A stretch of DNA of 64,000 nucleotides, from NCBI RefSeq assembly GCF_000165425.1, contig NW_001799000.1, positions 248,001 to 312,000 of the forward strand, read 5' to 3'. Positions 56,557 to 64,000 of the stretch are shown one piece after another. The notes under the pieces are model-generated. The model was not told the origin of the DNA. It was given only the letters and a program-made list of their open reading frames with translations, and ran no database searches. Numbering within the stretch: position 1 is the first letter of the stretch; each line of letters starts with the position of its first letter. The DNA is from Paramecium tetraurelia. Lineage: Eukaryota > Ciliophora > Oligohymenophorea > Peniculida > Parameciidae. The position numbers were made by a program, and so were the translations under genes.

Positions 56557-57578
56557 TCAATTGCAATCTAAGCATTCCTATTCCTGCATTAACTATTGAA
56601 TATCAATGGATCGATTGATTCTAACAATTTGCTCTTTTTCTCCTTGAATTAGGTTGATCCACTCAGGATATATGAACATTAACTCATTTACGATACTCAA
56701 AATTCCATTATTGGAATTCAAATCAAATTTTTGTTTGATCAAGTACTTTTCCACATTCATCAAATACATATTTGATACATCTCTAAGTTGAAAATATTGC
56801 TATAATTATTTAGCAATCTATCTTAAACTATTGCTTTTTTAGCATTCCTACTGATCCTATCCTTAGAGTTTTGTACTTTACTAGATATTCTAAATATTGG
56901 GCAGAGGAAATAACTCAATACACTCTCCTTTTTTTTATATATAATTCAGCAATTTCTGTTGAAATGTGATATTCTTGTCTTCATTTTAATCAAATTACTA
57001 ATCATTAATTCCCACTTCTAAACTAACTTTATCATTCTTGCTATGTTTCCAAGATAAAAAAAAAGCATCGTTCCAAATTGTTAAAAGTTGCTGTAAAAAT
57101 TGGACTTTAAATTCTATTTGATAATCCTATTTAAATTAAATAACTATTTCTTAAAAGGCTAAAGTTTAATTGATTAATATTTTATTTAAATTCAGGAACA
57201 TCTTGCATAATAATTGGTATTTGGAAATGGTCAGCAATTATTAAATGGATTTAATACTATCAAGTCTCTCAAATCTTTATCTCAAAGGTCCTTTAAATAG
57301 TATTCTTGAAATTGCAATAGCCGATTCTCTCTTTTATTCTAGCTTTACCATCTTTTTATAATTTTCAAATTATTCTATGCTATTTATCGTTAGCGAGTCC
57401 TCTTATAAACCTTTGATTAATAATTATATAAAAATGTACTCTTATTTTTGGTCATACCTTTTTAAACCAAGCATTGCACACTGCTCTTTTCTTTTGCTTC
57501 TTTTTTCTCTTTTTTAGTGAACTGTTAAGCATAATCACTGTTTTCACTTTGATTTACTCCAATTCTCGACTAACTCAT
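56557..57578 (-). CDS. CDT1-like replication licensing factor (tentative)
   Basis: A 331-residue protein after removing one 26-nt intron (GTGAAAACAGTGATTATGCTTAACAG). It starts with a basic region (QKREKRSKRKEQ). The middle domain resembles the CDT1 geminin/MCM-contact winged helix: GPLRQRFERLDSIKSIQQLL, LLCKMFLNLNKILINQ, and FLQQLLTIWNDAFFLSWKHS, equivalent to the QIKTVYP strand-helix of CDT1. The C-terminus (LSIVNELMFIYPEWINLIQ...VRINRSIDIQQL) resembles the CDT1 C-terminal winged helix that binds MCM. CDT1 loads MCM2-7 at origins. Similarity is by pattern only and divergent; an unrelated helical protein is the alternative. Confidence 0.5.
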
Positions 57579-57660
57579 AAGATTATTTTAATATCTTATT
57601 TTAATATCTCTTCCACAAGACCCAACAAATAGTGAAAATTATAATGTGCATTTAAAAAAT

Positions 57661-58599
57661 TCAAAATCTAGGCTTGAAAATAGCATAATATTTCTGTTCA
57701 CCATAATACATTTCCTCCTTCTCTTCTATATTCATATATTTGCATTCATCTCCTGTTAGTCTCTCCTAAACCGATTTATAGAAGTTTATCACATGTGGTT
57801 TCTGATTCTCCTTCTTCATAAACTAAAAGATCATATACCAACAATTACATCTAAAATCCCATTAATGGGCACCCATCTATAATCCATCAACTCTTAATCA
57901 CATATCTTTATCTATTACTCGTCTAAACATTTCAATCTAAATGCAAAGTATAGGTCAGTCTTCCCGTATCTTGCATCATGCATCTCTCTAAAATACAATA
58001 CATCCTCCACTTTACACTAATATTATATATATTAATTCATACATCTAAATTAGTTTCCTCTTTGACTTCTCTTAACACTGCCTAAATTATTGATTCCTTT
58101 TGGTCCACTAATCCTCCTGGAGTTCCCCAAGCACCCTTTCTTTACCCATTCTTTTCTTGAACAAGTAATATGCTATCACCCTTTACAACTATTCCACCAA
58201 CTCCAACATAATGGGTTGATTAGTCAGGCAATCTGCTTTTGCAATCTGGCAGCCATTTTGAAAATTGCAAGATATTTGCAGATACTCTGTGCATCTTAAA
58301 TCCTTATTCAATTAAAGTCTATTGAATATGTATTTTATACAGGAGCTAATCGCAATTAATCCTTTTAAAGGTCAACCCAAATTGCTGTGTTATTATTAGA
58401 TTTGCTCTTTTTTATAAAGTCGATTAGATGCTATTTAAACAAAGTTGGATTATTTATGTATTAATTTAAATTGCTCTTTCTGATATGATTTGCTTATTTA
58501 CATATGACATCCTTTGTATGAATCAATTATCACGTTGTCAAAATTACTTATTTTTCCAAACGAATGGGCAAGCAGCATTGCACTCATAATTTTTTTCAT
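57661..58599 (-). CDS. Nudix hydrolase, NUDT6-like
   Basis: A 280-residue protein (four introns: 22, 22, 26 and 26 nt; coding length divisible by three). The N-terminal half matches the NUDT6/FGF2-antisense domain: TAIWVDLQKDQLRLAPTLIEQGFKMHR...FSKWLPD. The C-terminal half is a Nudix fold: YVGVGGIVVKGDSILLVQ, then GAWGTPGGLVDQKES and the full Nudix box G..(x5)E(x7)REVKEE with LREVKEETNLD. Family members hydrolyse nucleoside diphosphate derivatives; the substrate here is unknown. Two in-frame ATGs occur; I use the upstream one (58597-58599), with the next four codons later. All Nudix catalytic glutamates are present. Confidence 0.93.
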
Positions 58600-58893
58600 T
58601 TTTAATAATTATTTATTACAATAATACTCTGCACATCTGCATTTAAAAAGGTAGATACATTATTTGTTTAATAAGTTTGAATTCTTTTTCATTTAAACTT
58701 GCATTTTTAGTTTAGGATATACATTTTTAAATTGAGAATTACTTTTCAATTCATCAATCCTACTTGAATATTATCAAGTGATTCCTATATAAAATTTATA
58801 TGCATTATATTTAAAGGGGTATAAAATGAAGGAACAAAGTATGAATGTAAAATAATAAATAAAATAAGATCTTTATAAATAATAAATAAAATT

Positions 58894-59295
58894 ATGGAAG
58901 AATAACGCAAGAGATTAAACTCTTCAATGACTTATGAAGAATATGTTAGCACCTTTGATAAGGCACCAAAAAAACCTTGTTTGAAGCCAAAATAAGAACC
59001 AGATGTTGGAATGGAGGATCTAGATTTGCTTAGTGATGCCTAAACTGATATAGTAAGTAAAAGCTCTATAAGCTTTTAGCCTCAAATCAAAAATAAAATA
59101 TACTGCGACCCTAATACTGTTATTTAAGAAGTTGAGGAAGATGGCAAAACACCTGTAGTTTGGGTAGATTAATAACTTACTCCGAGCCCAATGAAAAAGG
59201 CAAGGTAAAGAACATAAAGCGAGAATATATAATTTACTTTTATAAGTTTTGTTGAAAGAGGAATTGAGAGAAAGGGATCACGAAAGTTTGAATGA
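58894..59295 (+). CDS. Hypothetical acidic/basic small protein
   Basis: Plus-strand frame of 133 residues (ATG 58894; TGA 59293-59295). It begins MEEQRKRLNSSMTYEEYVSTF, has a Lys/Pro-rich patch (KAPKKPCLKPK), an acidic patch (GMEDLDLLSDAQTD), and ends with basic residues. A possible 20-nt intron (GTAAGTAAAAGCTCTATAAG, ~59053) would shift the frame and seems unlikely because the unspliced frame stays protein-like. No domain is recognised; probably disordered. Confidence 0.55.
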
Positions 59296-59809
59296 ATAAA
59301 TTTTGTGCTTAAATATTTTTATTATTTATGAATAGTCCTTTTTAGGACAGATCAAATAAAATGATGAGCACTAAAACTCTCATGCGCCTATATTGATATT
59401 CAAATAAGTAAAAGTCAAGCAAAATATATAAAACAAGAATGAAATGCATTTTTAAATGAAATGTAAATATACTACATGTTGACTGAAAAAATAGTAAATT
59501 TAAAACTTTAAAATATCCACAAATCACGTTTTAACAATTATCTATATGATCTCTCTACAAATTTTATCAATAATATTTGTGTTGCATTGAAATCGACGAA
59601 ACCTAATTTATTTAAATACATATAACATTATTAAACTATATCTAGAATAGACTATTAATTAACAGTTAATAATAGCATATTTTTGTTATCAAAATGAATT
59701 ATTGAAAATAGGACTTCTTGTGACGAGAATCTTTGGGAAAATTAGAATACTTGAAGATCAATTTCAATTTTAACTCAAAAATTTTTATATTAAAGCTAAA
59801 ATAAATTAT
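59296..59809. other. AT-rich convergent intergenic region
   Basis: About 515 bp. The only open frames are low-complexity hydrophobic ones, such as minus 59342-59527, with no conserved pattern. Nothing else is visible. Confidence 0.5.
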
Positions 59810-60100
59810 TCATTGATAAGGTTTCATTCGAGACCTTTGGTTGCAATAAGGACAAATCTGTTTGTTGTCATTTGACAATTCTAACCATTAATTTAAGCAT
59901 TTTTTATGAAATTGATGTTATCCTGCACAAAAATACTAACCTATGTGATCTTTGAATTTGAATGAATCAGAACATATTAAACATTACACTTTGGTAATTT
60001 CAGTCTGCTCCTTGCATTAATAAATTTATAGCGATTGAAATTATTCCTCCTCTTTGATACATTTCTTTAGCCAATTATCTAAATATAATTTTATAATCAT
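59810..60100 (-). CDS. Small RING-H2 finger protein
   Basis: A 96-residue protein (ATG 60098-60100; TGA 59810-59812) that is little more than a C-terminal RING-H2 finger: CLICSDSF...CAGQHQFHKKCLNQWLE...ICPYC, with all eight zinc ligands in C3H2C3 order and the usual Trp after the third pair (NQWL). The N-terminal helix (DNWLKKCIKEEEQ) has no membrane segment. E3 ubiquitin ligase activity is inferred. An 18-nt GT...AG segment inside the finger could be mistaken for an intron, but the unspliced frame keeps the zinc ligands. A longer upstream exon is possible. Confidence 0.78.
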
Positions 60101-60710
60101 TTTAAAAAAGTGAATGGAAAACGAAATATTTAATGAATTTCTATTTAAAAATACAATATTTATTATACATAACAGCATGAAATTCTTAATTAGAACTAGT
60201 AAAGGAGTTCCAAACTACTAACCAAATTCCTAAAACTTATAGCATATTGATAAATTATTGTGTTGAGTTTAGATAGGCATTCAATTTTTATTTTTAAAAT
60301 GATTTCAATTAATTTTTACAATCTTTCCTGCTGCTATTTTTATTTAAAACTATCACTTAAGGTATAATGATAGCATAAAGAATCGATACAACTAAACTTA
60401 GAATAAAAATCAAAAATAAATATGAGCTTGGAAAACATGCAAATGTAAATAGTAAATTTCCATTTATCGTGTTATAAACATAATAAAAGCAAATGCATAA
60501 TCCATGCGTTAAATTTAAACTATGATGATATATCAAGTACAATCTATACTGTTTTGGGGCTTTTAAAAACTTTTCTATGTTTTACATAATCAATTATTAA
60601 AATTTTCATATACTTTATTTCTTAAAAATACAATCTATGACAATTTAACTATAAAAAATATTATTAATAAATAAATACTAATAGTTGTGATAAGTTTTAA
60701 AATATTTAAT
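60101..60710. other. Intergenic region with one doubtful hydrophobic frame
   Basis: About 610 bp. A minus-strand frame at 60357-60542 encodes hydrophobic segments (ICFYYVYNTI; YLFLIFILSLVVSILYAII) that could be a relic of a membrane protein, but no family pattern or partner exon was found. The rest is low-complexity AT. Confidence 0.4.
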
Positions 60711-62043
60711 TCAATTTTATATCTATAATTTTTGCAATTTAAGCTGACTAAAGTTTTATTAGATTTTTATCAGGTGGTATTTATTGCTTAAACCTAATTT
60801 TTAGAATTTCAGAGTTTTCGTTAAGGAAAGTGAAATTTATTCAACAGATTTGTCTTTAGAGGCATTACTAGTTTGATCTTTATTTTCAAATATATTACTA
60901 AAAATTCTTTTCTTCTCTATATCGTTAAAAGGGAATTTCATTGATTTACCACATAAGACTAATTGACTTTAAAACATGTCGTGTTCATTTCTAATTTAAC
61001 TTTCTCTAATTTTTTATTCCCTTGTTTTTGATGAGGTTAGTACAATGTTTTTAAGATGATTTAAGATTTCGCCTTAAGATTCCATACCAATTGAATTACC
61101 TATGTAAGGCTCTTTGTCAGTTTGAAATCCATCTTAAAATGTTCTTGAATTTCTACCTTCATTTTCTTATTTGCTAAATCTGATTTTATGAAATATATTT
61201 CTTTTGCTTTTCTTCGATTGTTTTCTCGAGGGTAAACGATGTACCGAACATATTATTTGCTTCTCAAAAGTAGATGATAGCTATTAGTAATTTTTGAAGT
61301 AGAATTTTGCAATTCTTTTGTAAAGAGCATAATTTTGGTCATTTAAGATTTTCCAAATTTTTTCATATCTAAATAAAGTAATTTCTTGAGTGCTTTCAAT
61401 TGGAATAAACACATTTTTGGTTTTTGTTAAACAACAAACGTAGCTTTTAAAACCTGATGTTAAATACTCTTTTGTTTATTCATCTAAATTCATGATATCA
61501 TATGGATCATTTTTTTAGGAAGGCTTATTTTACAAATAATAAGTTAAGTGTATATGATTTAAGTATTCCAAACTCTAGATTGGATCTTAACAAAACTTCT
61601 CGTTTCTATTTGTTATTAAATCGGTTCTAAATAATATAAATTAGAATACTATAATGCTTCATTTCTATTTATGGATTTAACTAAAGAATTAATCTAATGA
61701 ACAAGCCTTTCTTTCTACAAATTGATAATTATTTGTATGATTTCAGTTGAACTCATTGCAGTATTGCCAGCTATTTTAAATAATTAGTTCCTTTGCATTG
61801 GTAAAAATTATTTTCTTTAACTGAATATTGGAAAGTATAACTATTTACATGTCTTAATACTTGCAATTTTTAGTAATAATAACCTTGAATTTTTATATAT
61901 TTTTTCACTATTTTCATTAAGAATTTTCTGGGCTCAGAATAATTTAATAATGTTTGTGATTCTATTTAAATTCTCCTCTACTCCACTCTCAATATCCTGC
62001 ACTATAATTTTTACTCTAAATTCAATCGGTCATTACTAGACAT
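60711..62043 (-). CDS. Unknown 429-residue basic protein
   Basis: Minus-strand gene; introns of 20 nt (GTATTAAGACATGTAAATAG) and 23 nt (GTATTCTAATTTATATTATTTAG) restore one frame, exact multiple of three. The N-terminal third is Gln/Leu-rich and helical (MSSNDRLNLEQKLQCRILRVEQ; TEIIQIIINLQKERLVHQINSLV). The middle (YDIMNLDEQTKEYLTSGFKSYV, then RYEKIWKILNDQNYALYKRIAKFYF) looks globular. The C-terminal 200 residues are Lys/Ser-rich and probably disordered. No recognised domain. Start ATG 62041-62043; 239 bp divergent from SNU13. Confidence 0.65.
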
Positions 62044-62282
62044 TGAGTTTATCTGTGCCTCCAAAATTTAAAGGTGAAATATATATTCTTACCTGCTAGC
62101 TAATATTAAAATTATAGAATTCATTATATATTTTAATAATATTTCTGAATAATAATTACAAACAAGCACTCCAAAACTATTTATTAGAATGCTTATATTA
62201 GATTCACAAACTATTGATTATATATACCAAATATAAATTTAACTTTTAATTAACATTTAATATTTTGTTAACATAATAACTA

Positions 62283-62752
62283 ATGGTAATTTGAATGTCT
62301 ATATAATTAGCAAAGTGAATTCCCTGAGAGAGCCCAGCCCTTAGCTAATGAAGAAGTAGAACCTTAAATTCTAGAACTTGCATAATAAGCAGCTGCCTTA
62401 AAATAAGTAATATTCTTCACAATTAATAGTTAAAAAAAGGAGCCAATGAAACCACCAAAACATTAAATAGAGGTATTGCAGAATTAGTCATTATTGCTGC
62501 TGATACAACTCCATTAGAGATTGTTCTTCATTTACCATTATTATGCGAAGATAAGGTATTCAAAATTTTGACCCATAATAGAATGTCCCTTATGTTTTTG
62601 TCAAGAGCAAGGTAGATTTGGGTAGAATGTGTGGTACTAGTAGAAATGTTGTTGCATGCTCAATTATCAAGGATAAAAACTCAAGAATTAATTAAAATAT
62701 CACATACCTTAAGGATTTGTGCGAAAGACTCCAAATCAATCAGGAGGCATGA
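62283..62752 (+). CDS. SNU13: SNU13 / 15.5K, U4 snRNP and box C/D snoRNP protein
   Basis: A 131-residue L7Ae-family protein that binds kink-turns in U4 snRNA and box C/D snoRNAs. Three introns (25, 23 and 26 nt). The first, 62286-62310, follows directly after the ATG, so exon 1 codes for Met alone. Seen: [58 protein letters not shown] and [10 protein letters not shown], matching human NHP2L1 nearly residue for residue, including the RNA-contact GANE motif. The end TGA is at 62750-62752. No abnormality apart from the start exon. Confidence 0.96.
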
Positions 62753-63613
62753 TCATTATAAAATATGTACATTAAAAATCAATATAAATACTTTGTAGAT
62801 TGCAACAGAAATATCATTTTATTCTTTAACTATTGTTTAATTCTACTGCATTATTTTATACTTATGTTAATAACTTGGTTTAGAGTTCCTCTATCATGAT
62901 TTCAAGTCAAAAGTTTATTTATGTTTAAAACGTTAAGTTTTTGGTTTTTGTAATGGACATCTCCAAAAAATACTCCACTGTTTGGACTGAATAATTAATA
63001 TACCAACCTAATTCAGTTCCTGCTAAAACCATGACAATTATTATTCTGAAATATATGTAAATTTGATATTATTGTTTAAGATCTATATTTATTTCAATTA
63101 ATTCTATTATAGTAATTTGAAAACCACCCTTGTTAAGTTAAATTAAATAATCTAATTCAAGTAAAATATTTTTATTAAAATTCTTGAATTATTTTCTAGA
63201 ATAAATTATCTGTGGGTCAATTTATAAGTTATAGTTAAGACTATTCTTTTTATTTAATTAAATCTTCTGTCTTAACTTGGAAGTTCGACTTTTACTGTTT
63301 TATTTACATTTTGTATTTTTCATTACAGTAGCAATGTAATGCATTTTTGAATATTACTCACAGAATACAAATTTATTTTATGTTGTTCAGATTTCATTTT
63401 TCCTTAAACGCCTTTTTATATCTATAATTGTCATCTAAAAGAACTTTTTTTCCTTTTTTTCTCAGGTTATTTAATGCATTTCTGGTCGATAGCCTTAAAA
63501 ACGATGAGTAGATAAACATCCAACATTTAGAGAATGATTATAATAAAGTTTTAATTTATAATCTAGGATTGAACCTTAAATTCAATTATTTGCTTAGAAT
63601 TGAAGTATTCAAT
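62753..63613. other. AT-rich intergenic region
   Basis: About 860 bp between SNU13 and the tRNA terminator. No protein-like frame with the ciliate code, no repeat and no other RNA gene is seen. Confidence 0.5.
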
Positions 63614-63620
63614 AAAAAAA
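63614..63620 (-). terminator. Pol III T7 terminator of the tRNA
   Basis: Seven T residues on the minus strand directly after the tRNA 3' end, the expected RNA polymerase III termination signal. Confidence 0.8.
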
Positions 63621-63701
63621 TGTTGACGGCGAGGTTTCAACTCGCGCCCTTATCGGACTGGATCCTTAATCCAGCGCTTTAGACCACTCAGCCAATTCAA
63701 C
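63621..63701 (-). tRNA. tRNA-Leu (anticodon AAG)
   Basis: An 81-nt type II tRNA with discriminator A. The anticodon stem CTGGA/TCCAG closes the 7-base loop TTAAGGA, giving anticodon AAG for Leu codons CTT/CTC. The long variable arm, the T-arm GCGAG-TTGAAAC-CTCGC and an A-box TGGCTGAGTGG are present. No intron. The acceptor stem pairs well in its first five positions (GTTGA/TCAAC), but positions 6-67 and 7-66 mismatch (A/G and T/C), so function is likely but slightly uncertain. It is followed by a T7 terminator. Confidence 0.88.
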
Positions 63702-63862
63702 TTGTAATTTTAGGTTGATTGTGAATATAATTTAACCGTCAAAACTCAATAATTTATTTATTAATTGAATATAATGTTAACATAAAGTGTTCAGGGTTAA
63801 TTTTAAGGCCCAAGATTAAGTGCAGGAGTTGGTTAAAATTTGCAAATGGGATATGGGGTAAT

Positions 63863-64000
63863 TCAACCCAATTTTGGACTTTAATCATAAAATTCCTAAT
63901 AAACTTTTATGCCTTTAAGTACTCCATTGCCATACCCTGGTGTTGGGTAATTAAAAGGATCGATGCCTTTATAATATTCAATGCCAATTTAGGGGGTGAA
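63863..64000 (-). CDS. 3' end of an unrecognised gene (partial)
   Basis: The minus strand reads openly from the window edge (about 46 codons, to TGA 63863-63865), with the segment GIEYYKGIDPFNYPTPGYGNGVLKGI. A possible 26-nt intron (GTTTATTAGG...GATTAAAG) would extend it to a TGA near 63750. The Tyr-Pro-Thr-Pro-Gly-Tyr-Gly turn resembles Pro-Gly-rich repeats of ciliary SHIPPO-type proteins, but one copy is not enough to assign it. Confidence 0.35.

Noticed and set aside
59958-59975. 18-nt GT...AG segment in the RING gene as an intron
   Set aside because: Shorter than the other introns; removing it would delete a zinc-ligand Cys of the RING-H2 finger.
60357-60542. Minus-strand hydrophobic frame as a membrane protein gene
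   Set aside because: Two hydrophobic segments only, no homology seen, no extension through short introns; kept as a doubtful relic in the intergenic entry.

Overview
The window looks like somatic (macronuclear) DNA of a ciliate of the Paramecium type. It is very AT-rich and most of the gene-bearing part is densely packed. Conserved proteins are continuous only if TAA and TAG are read as glutamine and TGA is the sole stop. Almost every gene that could be resolved has tiny introns of about 20-33 nt, GTA...AG in form; splicing them restores the family alignments and usually gives an exact multiple of three. A gene with a Paramecium surface-antigen-like Cys pattern supports the assignment. All translations below use this code; a standard-code ORF search sees only fragments.

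Left part (1-8400): the 3' end of a serine carboxypeptidase, then two tandem single-repeat Myb/SANT genes on the minus strand flanking a 270-bp assembly gap (N), a scrambled probable pseudogene, a Tctex1-type dynein light chain, an EF-hand-like protein and a CHCHD2/10-like twin-CX9C mitochondrial protein. Next (8400-15000): NKAP, a GPI-anchored cysteine-rich surface protein with a Thr-Gly-Thr-Ser repeat tail, a coiled-coil/PH-like/TBC Rab-GAP and cytochrome c.

Middle (15000-36000): a very large CHD-like chromatin remodeller, VPS16 (two homopolymer frameshifts), a MIR-like protein with an N-myristoylation signal, a DEAD-box RNA helicase divergent (44 bp apart) from a CRC/LIN54-type zinc protein, an MsrB-fold protein that has lost its catalytic residues, small myristoylation-signal and membrane proteins, a Kelch-BTB-BACK protein, a phosphatidylserine synthase, a FAM135-type lipase and a Gln/Ser-rich protein.

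Right part (36000-64000): a MORN-SAM-TKL kinase, a giant ciliate TmcB/TmcC-like multi-spanning protein, a full axonemal dynein heavy chain whose stop codon overlaps the start of mitochondrial ribosomal protein mL49, a CDT1-like licensing factor, a NUDT6-like Nudix hydrolase, a RING-H2 protein, several unknowns, SNU13, a tRNA-Leu(AAG) and the end of one more gene.

No operon-like pathway is apparent. Gene order is mixed, with housekeeping, ciliary (Tctex1, dynein heavy chain, probably MORN kinase), surface and chromatin genes side by side on both strands. I see no mobile element, CRISPR array or multi-gene defence system. The most unusual signals are protein architectures and local sequence features: the MsrB pseudoenzyme, the CHD protein with a bromodomain-like insert plus zinc fingers, the HCD kinase, and the ATGA overlap.
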